Source: Deltaproteobacteria bacterium (GTDB taxonomy: Bacteria > Myxococcota_A > Polyangia > Polyangiales > Ga0077539). Taken from it: 64,000 nt of DNA. The translations under genes were made by a program, and so were the position numbers. The stretch covers positions 62,001 through 126,000 of the forward strand of contig JACRDB010000059.1 of assembly GCA_016218725.1 (NCBI GenBank). Reading direction: 5' to 3'. Of this stretch, positions 7,838 to 17,794 are shown piece by piece; the stretch's first letter is position 1, and the number at the start of each line of letters is the position of its first letter. Under the pieces are notes generated by a model. It had not been told where the DNA came from. It made no database searches and saw only the letters and a list, made by a program, of their open reading frames with translations.

Positions 7838-9357
7838 GGCGACCTCACCCCGCGCCTCCACGCGAGCGCCGTCAGGGCGGAGAAGAGCGCCGTCCAGAGA
7901 CCGAAGAGGGCCATGGCGAAGCGCAGCGCCGCGCGGGTGGCGGACGTGTCCCCGCGGCCCCCGTGGAAGGCGTCCACCACGGCGGGGAAGGCCCACACCG
8001 GCGAGACGCTCACCCACAGCGCGCCCTCGCCGCGCGAGAGGCTCCCTCCGCCCGCCAGGGCATAGACGATCCAGCAGAGCACCAGCGTGGCGAAGAGCCA
8101 CAGGGCGCCTCCGATGCGCGCCGCCGAGGACCCGTAGCGCACCGCCAGGAAGCCCTGGAGCGCCGTGGTCGCCGAGAGGTACGCGAGGCACCACACCCCG
8201 GCGCTCAGCAGGCCCTCGAGGTTTGTGCCCCGGGCCGTGAGGAGCCACGGCCCCACCAGGAAGTTCAGCGCCCCGAGCGCGACGAGGAAGCCCAGCGTCG
8301 GCAGGAGCGTCGGCGGCAGGAGCGCGCGGGACAGCGGGTGCGGAGGGTGCAGGAGCTGCCGCCGCGAGCGCCGCAGGGGCTCCCCCACCCAGGCCGACAG
8401 GAGCAACACCAGGAGCACCCCGGAGGCGGCCTGGGCGAGGTGCCCGAGGACCACCCGGTCCTGGGCCCCGAGGGCGTACACGTAGGCGTAGAGCCTGGCC
8501 GCGGCGGTGGTCGCCGCCCAGGCCCCGAGGGCCCAGAGCTTCACGGGCCTCGCGCGGTCGTCGGAGGGCTCCAGGAGCCCCGCGTAGGCCACCGCGCCCC
8601 AGAGCCAGAGCCACAACCCGAAGACCGTCGCGGGCAGCACCACGAGGTCAAAGAGGTAGCTCAAGCCATACGGTACCGCGAAGTAGGCATCTACAAAGAA
8701 CAACGGACCTTCGAGGGTGAGCGAGTGCCGCCGGGCGTACTCGACGCCCAGGCCCGTCACCACGGAGCTCAGCGCCAGGGCGCCGAAGACCGCCAGGGGC
8801 GTAGCCAGGAGCACCGCCCGGCGGGTGACCTGGGCCTGCGCCGAGAGCCCGATCCCGAAGGCCACCCCGGAGAGGGTCACCAGCCCGAGGTAGAGCGTGG
8901 CCACCAGCAGGTGCCCGAGGGTCACGCCGCCGAAGAGCAGCACCACCCCCAGCACCGGCGTGGCCGCCACGGGGATGAACGCCATCGCCAGGAAGAGCGC
9001 CAGGAGCTTTCCCGTGACCACCCTTGACGGGTGCATGCCCGTGAGCACCAGCGCGTCGAAGGTGCGCCCCTCGCGCTCCTGCACGATGGCCGTGGCCCCG
9101 AACACCGGCGAGACCATCGCCAGGAGGAGGTACGCCCCACCAAAATACACCTGGAAGAGGATCCTCCCGGCCTCGGCCAGGTCCGCCTCGCCCTCGCTGG
9201 CCGCCAGCGCCACGGAGACCACCAGCACCGCCAGCGCCACCAGCGCCACCACCACCGAGCGCACGTACACCGGCGTCCGCAGGAGCGCCAGGAGCTCCTT
9301 GCGCACGATGGGGTTGGGGTCCCTCGCCCGCTCCCAGAGCGCGGCCCAGGCGCTCAT
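7834..9357 (-). CDS. ABC transporter permease (ABC-2 type)
   Basis: 507 aa with about 12 hydrophobic segments. The N-terminal part (RARDPNPIVRKELLALLRTP) and the motif EREGRTFDALVLTGM are typical of ABC-2 permeases that pair with a separate ATPase. Its ATG overlaps the ATPase stop (ATGA at 9354-9357), and its stop overlaps the DUF58 start. The substrate is unknown. In this operon (MoxR, DUF58, BatA-like) an envelope or export role is plausible but is an inference. Confidence 0.87.
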   Translation of the reverse strand: MSAWAALWERARDPNPIVRKELLALLRTPVYVRSVVVALVALAVLVVSVALAASEGEADLAEAGRILFQVYFGGAYLLLAMVSPVFGATAIVQEREGRTFDALVLTGMHPSRVVTGKLLALFLAMAFIPVAATPVLGVVLLFGGVTLGHLLVATLYLGLVTLSGVAFGIGLSAQAQVTRRAVLLATPLAVFGALALSSVVTGLGVEYARRHSLTLEGPLFFVDAYFAVPYGLSYLFDLVVLPATVFGLWLWLWGAVAYAGLLEPSDDRARPVKLWALGAWAATTAAARLYAYVYALGAQDRVVLGHLAQAASGVLLVLLLSAWVGEPLRRSRRQLLHPPHPLSRALLPPTLLPTLGFLVALGALNFLVGPWLLTARGTNLEGLLSAGVWCLAYLSATTALQGFLAVRYGSSAARIGGALWLFATLVLCWIVYALAGGGSLSRGEGALWVSVSPVWAFPAVVDAFHGGRGDTSATRAALRFAMALFGLWTALFSALTALAWRRGVRSP

Positions 9358-10298
9358 TTGCCACCCTCGGTCACGCTCATGAAGAGCCTCTCCAGGTCCC
9401 GGCGCTCGGCCTCGACGCCCACCAGGGGCACCCCCTCCGCGGTGACCGCCCTCACCAGCTCCGCCACCCGCGCCTCGTCGCCCTCGTAGGTGACCTCCAC
9501 GCCCCCGGCGCCCTCGGCCGTGGGAGGCTCCAGCGCCCTCACGCCCCGCACGAAGGGGAGGCGCCCGAGGAGCTCCCCGAGCTCGGCCGCCCGCGCCAGC
9601 ACCCTCAGGCGCACCCGCTGCCCGGGGCGCAGCGCCGCCTGGACCTCGTCGATGGGCCCCGAGGCCACCACCCGGCCGCCCTCGATCACGCCCACCCAGG
9701 AGCACACGTCCGCCAGCTCGGTGAGAATATGCGATGAGAGGAGGATGGTCTTGCCCATACGGCCGAGCTCCGAGAGGAGAAGTCGGAGCTCGATCCGGGC
9801 CCTCGGGTCGAGATCACTGGCGGGTTCATCAAGGATCAAGACCCTCGGGTCATGGAGGAGTGTCCTGGCCAGTTGGAGGCGCTGCCGTTGTCCTTTGGAC
9901 AGGGCCGAGACCTCCTGGTCGAGGAGCCTCCCGAGCTCCGTGAGCTCCACCACGTTGGCCACGGCGCGGGCCCGGGCGTGCGGCAGGAGCCCCGCCGCGG
10001 CGGCGAAGAAGGCCAGGTACTCCTCCGCGGTGACGCGGTCGTACACGCCCGCGTTGTCCGGGAGGTAGCCCACCACCCTGCGCACGGCCACCGGGTCCGC
10101 GACCACGTCCAGCCCGGCCACCCGCGCCACCCCGCTGGTGGGCACCAGCAGCGTGGCGAGCACCCGGAGCGTGGTGGTCTTGCCCGCGCCGTTCGGGCCG
10201 ATGAAGCCGTACACCGCCCCCTCGGGGACCCGGAGGCTCACCCCGTGGAGCACCTCCCGGTCCCCGAAGGCGTGCCGGAGCTCTTCACACTCGATCAC
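9354..10298 (-). CDS. ABC transporter ATP-binding protein
   Basis: 314 aa. Walker A is GPNGAGKT (residues about 34-41), the signature region is ALSKGQRQRL, Walker B is VLILDEPASDLD, and the switch His lies in LLSSHILTEL. The signature has K in place of the first G-flanking residue (LSKGQ rather than LSGGQ), a variant common in ABC-2 exporters. A C-terminal domain of about 90 residues follows the nucleotide-binding fold. The GTG start at 10298 overlaps the upstream stop as GTGA. It powers the permease encoded directly downstream. Confidence 0.92.
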   Translation of the reverse strand: MIECEELRHAFGDREVLHGVSLRVPEGAVYGFIGPNGAGKTTTLRVLATLLVPTSGVARVAGLDVVADPVAVRRVVGYLPDNAGVYDRVTAEEYLAFFAAAAGLLPHARARAVANVVELTELGRLLDQEVSALSKGQRQRLQLARTLLHDPRVLILDEPASDLDPRARIELRLLLSELGRMGKTILLSSHILTELADVCSWVGVIEGGRVVASGPIDEVQAALRPGQRVRLRVLARAAELGELLGRLPFVRGVRALEPPTAEGAGGVEVTYEGDEARVAELVRAVTAEGVPLVGVEAERRDLERLFMSVTEGGK

Positions 10299-12240
10299 GG
10301 CGGGGCCCCCTCCCGGGCGTCCGCCCCGGTGTCCCCGGCGTCCCCGGCGTCGAGGGCGGGAGCCACCGGGGACTCCATGGCGGCGAAGCGCTCGCGGTGG
10401 GCCCGGAGGCGCCCGCCGGGGAAGGGTCTCCCCGGGTCCGTGAGCACCACCCTCAGGAGCGCCCCGGGACGCTCCGGGCGCTCCGGGCGGAAGGGCCGGA
10501 AGAGCGCCGTGAGGTCTTGAGGCAGCGCCGCCAGGGCCCAGAGGACGCCCCTCTCGCCGCTCTCCGCGGGGTTCTGGCCGCCGTCCAGGCCATCCAGGAG
10601 GAGGCTCCCGGGGAGGTCCTCCCGGGGGTCTCCGCCGGAGAGGCCGAGCTCCGCAAGGGCAAAGGGCTGGAGGGAGCCCTCGATCCTCCGCCCGGCGGGG
10701 GCCTCGACCCGGTGCCCCGGCGCGGCCGCGGGCAGCCGCGTGACGCGCTTGCCCTCCAGGTCCAGGTACACCACGCGGGTGAGGTCCAACCGAGAGCCAT
10801 TCACCACACGAACGACGCCATTGGATACTTCCACAGAGATCGCCCCGCCGAGGTCGCTCATGCCCTCCAGGTAGAGCACGCCGGTCTCCCAGAGGCCGAG
10901 CCTGGCGCGCGCCACGGACACCCGCTGGCCGTCCCACCGGAGGGCCCCGCTGGCGGTGTCCCCGCCGGAGCGGAAGAGCGCCACGCCCCCGGCCGGAGGG
11001 TCTACGTCGAAGGTGCGCGCGCGGCCCGCGGTGAGCCCCGCCAGCACGCGCCGGAAGGCCCTGGGTTCACCGCTGGCCACGTCGTAGAAGGCCACCGCCC
11101 GGGCGAGGTCCCGGTCCCCGCGGGAGACCCTGGCGCTCGCCCCCACCAGCACCAGCCCCAGGAGCCCGAGGAGCGGCACCCTGGCGAACACCTTGAGCGG
11201 CGCGGCCCTCCCTCGGCGGAAGAGCACCCCCACCGCGATGATGTACACCCCCAGGAGCACGCTCACCGGGATGAGAAGCCGCCGCACGGTGACCCTCGGG
11301 TAGAGGGCCGTCCGGAGCGAGCCCGCGGGGTCCCTCGCCTCGGTGAAGAGCGCCAGGTCCCCGGGGCCGAGGACCCCGCCGCCCTCGAGCGCCGACGCCA
11401 GCGCGTGAAAGCGCGCCCGGGACGCCTCCTGGTTGGTCCAGTACCGCGGTGAGAGGTCCACGGAGAGCACCGCCAGGGCGCCGAGGCCCACCCTCGCCGA
11501 GCACCCGAAGGGGGCCTCCCGGCACCGCGCCGAGGCCCACCCATTGGTGGCGGGAGCGAGCGCCCCGAGGCGCTCGCGCAGCCAGGGGTCCCGAAGGTCC
11601 GCGTCGTTCCTGGGAGAGAGCACCAGCACGCCGCCGGCGAGGAGCCAGTCCCCGAGGGCGCTGCGGGCGTCCGGAGGCGCCTCGAGCAGGGCCTCTCCGC
11701 TGGCCAGCACCACGTCGGTCCCGCCCCAGAGCGACGGCGCCGAGGGCCACGGGCCGCTCGGGGCGCCGTCCCACGCGAGCGCTCCGTGGGCCACGGGGCG
11801 CTGCTCCAGGGCCCCCGAGAGCTCCTGGCCCACGCGCTCCCCGAGGCCCGCCAGCGCAACCCTGAGCACCCTGCCGCCGTGGCGCGGGCCCGGGGCGGTG
11901 TTCACCGACGCGGTCCCGAAGGGCCCGGCCCTCACGACCACGTTGGTGTCCTCCCCGTAGAGCGCCGGGAGGAGCACCACCCTGGGCGCGAGGCGCCCGG
12001 TGCGGGCCTCGTACAAGACCCGCGTGACGGCCCCCTGGGGGAAATACTCCCGGCTCTCGGCCTGGAGCTCCCCGGCCCAGGGGTCCAGCCTCGATCCCAG
12101 CGACACCCGCAGGAGGTGGAGCCCCCGCGCCGGGTCGCTGGAGGGCACCAGAGGCTCCGCCGTGAGCCCCTGCCCATGCACCAGAGAGGCCCACAGCCAC
12201 AACGAAAGGCACAGAGTATACACCGTGTATACACGACCTT

Positions 12241-12244
<4 letters not shown>
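10295..12244 (-). CDS. Large membrane-anchored protein of the moxR operon
   Basis: 649 aa with an N-terminal signal-like helix (YTVYTLCLSLWLWASLVHG), a long soluble domain, two central TM helices (about residues 335-385, LLIPVSVLLGVYIIAVGVLF and VPLLGLLGLVLVGASARV) and a C-terminal beta-rich domain. The layout resembles DUF4350-type proteins found in MoxR gene clusters, which have a class-I-glutamine-amidotransferase-like N-terminal domain; I cannot confirm this. It overlaps moxR (ATGA) and the ABC ATPase (GTGA), so it is almost certainly co-translated with them. Confidence 0.8.
12216..12232. promoter_or_regulatory. AT-rich palindrome at the start of the moxR-operon membrane gene
   Basis: GTATACACCGTGTATAC is an almost perfect 17-bp dyad (8-bp arms, one central base) inside codons 5-10 of the gene starting at 12244. 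Such an AT-rich dyad stands out in this GC-rich DNA. It could be a protein-binding site or simply reflect the signal-peptide codons. Confidence 0.3.
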
Positions 12245-13227
<983 letters not shown>

Positions 13228-13242
13228 GGTGAACCCTTGGGG

Positions 13243-15003
13243 TCAAGGCCTGAGCCGGGCGAGCACCACCCGCCCGGGGACGGCCCCGTTGTCCGGGAAG
13301 CGGGTGGTGGCCCAGGCTGCGATGGGCTCCATCCCGATGGGCGTGGCGTTCCAGGTGAGGCCATAGCTGATCACCCACTCGGGGCCTCCCTGGGCGGGCA
13401 CCGGCGGTGTGGCGGGGGCACCTCCGGCGGTGAGCCGGGCGATGTCAATCCGTGACGACTGCCCGGTGGTGCCGGTATGCACCCCCAGGAGCGCGACGGA
13501 CTCGCCGGACGGCATCCCGAGGATGGGTGAGTAGTTGAAGTACCCAGGGATGCTCCCAAGACGGTAGATGTCCCCGAGGCGGTTGCCGTTGCGGTCCAGG
13601 CGGGCGTAGCGCAGCCCCGTCCCGTCGCTGCCGAAGCTGGCGTAGGTGAGCCTCCCCTCGGTGCCGGTCCAGCCGACCTGGGGGTACTCGTTGGAGCCTC
13701 CGACGGGGTACACGGGCCCGGAGCCCGTCCCATCCAGGTTGAAGCGCACCACACCCACGCCGGGGGTGTCCCTCATGGCGACCAGGAATCCGTCGCCGAC
13801 GAACACGCCGGAGCCGTACTCGAACTCCGTGGCGCTCGCGAAGAGCGCGCGGGAGGCGCCCACGGAGAGGTCGTCGCCGAGGAGCCCCGCGGACACCGAC
13901 GAGCCCGTGGTGAACACCAGCAGGGGCTGCGCCGCCGGGCGGCCCACCAGCAGCGGGAGCTGGCCCGGGACCGCCCGGGAGGCGCGCTCGGCGCCGTCGG
14001 TGCCGAAGGCCCGGAGCTGGATCCCGGCCCCCTCGGCGGTGGCCAGGACGAAGCCCGACCCCGCCGCGACCAGGGACACCCAGCGGGCGCTCCCGCCGAA
14101 GCACGGCAGCTCCCTCCGGAGCGTCAGGTCCGGGTTGAAGAGCGCCAGGTGGAGGCTCCCGCTGCCCGAGGTGGCCCCGCCGTTGTGCGTGAGCCACGCC
14201 AGGGCGATGACCCCTCCGTTGGCGGCCACCGCCACGCGGAAGGCCGCGCGGGTGTCCACCACCGCGGCGAGGTTGGCGCAGCCCGCGACCTGCGGCGCGT
14301 CATTGCACGGGTCGCAGCGGGAGACGTCCAGGGTGCACGTGCCGGCGCAGCGCAGGCTCCCCCCCCGGTACCCGAGGGAGGCGCAGGTGCGCCCGCCCAG
14401 GAGCGCCCCGTCACAGGACTCCGACGCGTTGGTGCAGCACACGCCCCCGTCCCCGGGCGGGGGCCGGAAGGGCGCCACCATGAAGCACGGGCGGCAGTCC
14501 CTCATGCAGGTGTCCAGCGCGCCGTTGCCGCACACCGCCGCCTCGCAGGGAGGGCGCGCCGCCGTGGGCTCCAGGCACAGCCCACCGCCGCCGTCCCCCG
14601 GCGCGTCACCGCTGGTGTCCCCGCCCGTGTCCCTCGCCGTGTCCAGGGCCGTGTCCACCGCGGTGTCTCGCCCGGTGTCAACTCCAGTGTCCAGGCCGGT
14701 GTCCAGCCCCGTGTCCGCGTTGGTGTCCAGGCCGGTGTCCGCGTTGGTGTCTCCGCGGTCGGGGCCGGTGTCCGTCTGGGTGTCTGGCGCGGTGTCTACG
14801 CCCGTGTCCGGGGCGGTGTCCGGCGGGGCATCGGGCGCGGTGTCCCCCGGCGCGTCCACGCCGGAGTCCGTGGTGGTGTCAACTGCATTGTCCGTGGTGG
14901 TGTCTGCGGCTCCGTCCGTCGGATCGGGGACGAAGACGTTCTCGGCGGCGCATGCGCCCAGGACCACGGCGGAGAGGAGAAGGAAGTGCCGCGGGAGGTG
15001 CAT
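13243..15003 (-). CDS. Cys-rich lipoprotein with Asp/Thr repeat linker
   Basis: 586 aa. It has a lipoprotein signal peptide (MHLPRHFLLLSAVVLGAC, lipobox LGAC), then about 125 residues of degenerate DT-rich repeats (DTGLDTNADTGLDTG and similar), then a Cys-rich module (CGNGALDTC..., CDGALLGGRTC, CAGTCTLDVSRC) like the myxobacterial Cys-rich repeat/DUF4215, and a C-terminal half that looks like a beta propeller. Expected on the outer or inner membrane surface; function unknown. It lies 15 bp upstream of moxR on the same strand and may be the first gene of that operon. An 8-G run (14359-14366, Cs on the plus strand) sits inside the frame. Confidence 0.85.
   Translation of the reverse strand: MHLPRHFLLLSAVVLGACAAENVFVPDPTDGAADTTTDNAVDTTTDSGVDAPGDTAPDAPPDTAPDTGVDTAPDTQTDTGPDRGDTNADTGLDTNADTGLDTGLDTGVDTGRDTAVDTALDTARDTGGDTSGDAPGDGGGGLCLEPTAARPPCEAAVCGNGALDTCMRDCRPCFMVAPFRPPPGDGGVCCTNASESCDGALLGGRTCASLGYRGGSLRCAGTCTLDVSRCDPCNDAPQVAGCANLAAVVDTRAAFRVAVAANGGVIALAWLTHNGGATSGSGSLHLALFNPDLTLRRELPCFGGSARWVSLVAAGSGFVLATAEGAGIQLRAFGTDGAERASRAVPGQLPLLVGRPAAQPLLVFTTGSSVSAGLLGDDLSVGASRALFASATEFEYGSGVFVGDGFLVAMRDTPGVGVVRFNLDGTGSGPVYPVGGSNEYPQVGWTGTEGRLTYASFGSDGTGLRYARLDRNGNRLGDIYRLGSIPGYFNYSPILGMPSGESVALLGVHTGTTGQSSRIDIARLTAGGAPATPPVPAQGGPEWVISYGLTWNATPIGMEPIAAWATTRFPDNGAVPGRVVLARLRP
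14610..14905 (-). repeat. Degenerate GTGTCC-type minisatellite encoding the DT linker
   Basis: About 300 bp of imperfect short repeats built on GTGTCC (plus-strand sense) encode the Asp-Thr linker of the lipoprotein. Unit length varies, and every change keeps the reading frame. Similar DNA occurs near 44600-44680 and 37540-37760. Confidence 0.75.
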
Positions 15004-15091
15004 GGCACGGACGGTACCACGGCGCCGGGGGCCTTCCCACTCCGGGGGGCGGCCTGGATTTCACCCGATCGGCGCTCTAGGCTCCGGCCGG

Positions 15092-16168
15092 ATGGAAACG
15101 GAGCACGCCGCAGGAGTGTTCGCCCTGGCCTCGCGGGACCTGGTGGTGGCGATCGCCGCGAGCGCGTCGTTCCCGTCGCACCTGGAGGCCTTCGCGAGGC
15201 GCCGGGGGGCGCTGTACCTGCGCCCGTCGGAGGTGCCCCTGGACGACGCGTACTGGCCGGGGATCGCGCAGGCGCTGGCGGCCATCGCCCCGCCGGAGGT
15301 GATGCCCATGCACTCGCTCATCGACGCGGGGGTCACGCTGGAGGGCGGCGCCCGGGGGCTGCGGGGGTTCTTCACCACCACGCCCAGCGACAAGGAGCGT
15401 CGGCGGGTTCAGCGCAGCGCGGCGCTGGCCGCCAGGGTGCTGGAGATCGTGGCCGGCGCCGACGACGAGCTCTCCCCGGACGAGCGCCGCGGGATCGCGA
15501 TGGCCATGGCGTCCTTCGGGCTCTCGGCGGAGGAGCTCACGGCGGCGAGGCCCGCGGGGCGCATGACCCCGAACGACCTGGAGATCTTCGGCGAGCTGGA
15601 GCAGCGGGTGCGGCGCGAGCTCGTCCGCGGGGCCTGGCACCTGGCGCTGCAGAACGGGCTCAAGCCCGCCGAGGAGCTGGCCGTGCGCGGCATCGCCGCC
15701 AAGCTGGACGTCTCCGACGTGGCCGACGCGCTGCGCGCCGAGGTCGAGCGGCGCCTGGCCGAGCTCGGTGACATGACCTCCCTGGCGGTGGAGCTCGTGC
15801 GCGGCGTGGCCAGGGCGCTCCCCGAGGCCCGCTGGACGACGGCCCAGGAGCACCTGGTGCGCGCGGCGGCGCCCCCGGCGAGGGCCAACGGCCTGCGGGC
15901 GGCCATCGCCCTGGGGGACGCCCCGGCCTTCGAGAAGCCCGTGGGGATGGACAAGGCGCGGCGCGTGCAAGCGGTGGCGCTGGCGTGGGCCACGCTGGTG
16001 TCCACGGACCCGAGCTTCTCGCTGGCGCTGCGGCTCCGGGGGGACCTCACGGCGGCGGCCTCGGAGGCGGGCGCGGGCTACGAGGTGGCCGAGGCCCTGG
16101 ACGAAGTGGATCGCTTCCTGCACCAACGGGTGCGCGAGGCGTCGGTCCCCGCCAGCGGCTCTCCCTAG
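15092..16168 (+). CDS. Helical hypothetical protein, TerB-like segment
   Basis: 358 aa, mostly alpha-helical, with no signal peptide. The segment AARVLEIVAGADDELSPDER (around residues 118-140) resembles the acidic helix-turn of TerB/DjlA-like domains, which often sense or bind metal or partner proteins. A leading segment with FLG-free hydrophobic strands may be a separate domain. I chose the ATG at 15092 because the upstream part of the frame overlaps the divergent lipoprotein gene and its minisatellite. It diverges from the lipoprotein gene with an 88-bp gap. Function unknown. Confidence 0.75.
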   Translation: METEHAAGVFALASRDLVVAIAASASFPSHLEAFARRRGALYLRPSEVPLDDAYWPGIAQALAAIAPPEVMPMHSLIDAGVTLEGGARGLRGFFTTTPSDKERRRVQRSAALAARVLEIVAGADDELSPDERRGIAMAMASFGLSAEELTAARPAGRMTPNDLEIFGELEQRVRRELVRGAWHLALQNGLKPAEELAVRGIAAKLDVSDVADALRAEVERRLAELGDMTSLAVELVRGVARALPEARWTTAQEHLVRAAAPPARANGLRAAIALGDAPAFEKPVGMDKARRVQAVALAWATLVSTDPSFSLALRLRGDLTAAASEAGAGYEVAEALDEVDRFLHQRVREASVPASGSP

Positions 16169-16267
16169 CACCACTGTAGAGGAAGTGACCTACGTGTAGG
16201 CGAAGGAGATGCGCGTCCGCCCCGGGACCACGACGTACGGGTGCGCTGACCAGGCCCTGGCGGCGGG

Positions 16268-17794
16268 TCACATAGAGGTCCCGGAGTCGCGCTGCTCGGC
16301 GGTCCTCACGATCCCAATGGCATCGAGCATATGCCGGAAGCCACCGGCGGCCCCGAAGCGCGAGCCCAGGTCCAGGACCGTCGGTGCGCCGGAGGAGAGC
16401 TCCACGTCCCAGCGGAAGGCGCAGCCCAGGAGCGTCAGCGTGGGGAACATCACACCATGCCGAAGGAAGGCGCTCCAGGTGATGCTCCCCCACACCGTCG
16501 TGGGCTCCCCGTGCAGCAGGACCGGCGCCTGCGGAGCCTGCACGATGGCGACCAGCACCACGTTGCCCCGCACCCCATCCACCTCCTCCCTGCCAGGGAC
16601 CGGTGCGCTGTACAGAAAGCACGGGCTGTACGACTCGCAGTGCGTGAGAGACAGCGACGCCGAGGCCAGCAGGCTCGTCGCGCGGTGCAGCACGTCCACG
16701 CCCCGAGGGCGCTCCGAGCTCCGGTCCAGGGACGAGCTGTTGAAGAAGCCGCAGCCCAGCACAGACACCTGAGCACCGCCGAGGTCCAGCAGTGACGCCG
16801 CGGGTCCCGTGAAGTGCGAGCCCGTCAGCGCCACGGGGCCTCCCCACGCAGCGGAGACGCGCACCGCAGCGCCGACCGCAACACCCGCGGCCTTCCCCAA
16901 TGGGGCCCTCGGCAGCGCCGGAGAGATCACACAGCCCTCCACCACCACCCCCGAGAACGCGCCGGGAACTCCCTCCGGAGCGTCGAGGTCCAGGGCGTTG
17001 GCCGTCGCGCCGAGGAGGGCACAGCGCCGTATCGTCAGGCTCCGCGCCGCGGGAGCGCCCTCGGCCTCGACGCGGCGGCGCACGCGGACGCAGGCGCCAA
17101 CCGTCCTGCGTGCGTCGAGCACCAGGTCCTCCAGGGCCACCTCCAGGCGACCGTCCACTTCGAGCATCGCCGTCGCCGACCCGCCGTCGCCCTTCCAGGA
17201 GACCGTCGTCACGGCGCTCGACCCTCGGTTGCCTCGCAATCGGAGGCCAGAAGCCTGCCCGGTCCTGCGAGAGAGCCTCACCGTGCGCTGCAGGTCATAG
17301 CGCCCACCGAGGTACACCTCGGGCGGGGCTACGCCTGCCTCCGTCGCGCCGAGCGCCGCAAGGATGCATGCCTCCAGCGCGTCCGCGTCGCCCCAGGCGT
17401 CCTCCGGCGCCTCCGTCCGCAGGCCCACTCCCCACCACTCCGGGCGGAAGACGCGAGGTCTGCGGCCCCCAAAGGACACCGTGCCCGGGGCGGGAGCTCG
17501 GCCGAAGAACGCATCGCGGGTCTCTGGCCGCAGCGCGAAGATCCTGGAAGGTGGAGCCCTCAGCGCACCTTCGAGCCGGAGCTCGACCCCCTCGGCAGGT
17601 TGGAGCACCGCGCCCGGCGCGAGCCAGAGCGTCACCTGTTCGGGGACCACCACCGAACTGCGCAGTGTCCAGCGCCCCGGCTCCAGGTAGATCGTGCCCC
17701 GCGGCGGCCCTCCGTCGGCGAGCACGGCGAGCGCCGCTCGCAGCGCCTCGGCGCCGTCTGTCGCACGCCCGAAGCCCCTGAGCGGGACGATCAT
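16268..17794 (-). CDS. Right-handed beta-helix (pectate-lyase-superfamily-like) protein C
   Basis: 508 aa. It opens with a module also seen in phage tail-spike and GH55-like proteins: a stretch ending in GTIYLEPGRW, then VTLWLAPGAVLQP, then FRPEWWGVG with a D-rich loop and an alanine helix (ADALEACILAALGA). Many short strands with regularly spaced small and aliphatic residues follow, as expected for a parallel beta-helix. It shares the PEW[WF]G module with the genes at 17791 and 21421. No signal peptide is visible. Its ATG overlaps the upstream stop (ATGA). Last gene of the minus-strand operon. It may bind or cleave polysaccharide; catalytic residues were not identified. Confidence 0.75.
   Translation of the reverse strand: MIVPLRGFGRATDGAEALRAALAVLADGGPPRGTIYLEPGRWTLRSSVVVPEQVTLWLAPGAVLQPAEGVELRLEGALRAPPSRIFALRPETRDAFFGRAPAPGTVSFGGRRPRVFRPEWWGVGLRTEAPEDAWGDADALEACILAALGATEAGVAPPEVYLGGRYDLQRTVRLSRRTGQASGLRLRGNRGSSAVTTVSWKGDGGSATAMLEVDGRLEVALEDLVLDARRTVGACVRVRRRVEAEGAPAARSLTIRRCALLGATANALDLDAPEGVPGAFSGVVVEGCVISPALPRAPLGKAAGVAVGAAVRVSAAWGGPVALTGSHFTGPAASLLDLGGAQVSVLGCGFFNSSSLDRSSERPRGVDVLHRATSLLASASLSLTHCESYSPCFLYSAPVPGREEVDGVRGNVVLVAIVQAPQAPVLLHGEPTTVWGSITWSAFLRHGVMFPTLTLLGCAFRWDVELSSGAPTVLDLGSRFGAAGGFRHMLDAIGIVRTAEQRDSGTSM

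Noticed and set aside
14610..14905. Possible CRISPR array
   Set aside because: Repeat units are 6-24 bp, in frame and without unique spacers of constant length; no cas genes nearby.
13646..15091. N-terminal extension of the TerB-like gene to 13646
   Set aside because: It runs antisense through the lipoprotein gene and its minisatellite; the ATG at 15092 gives a sensible protein.
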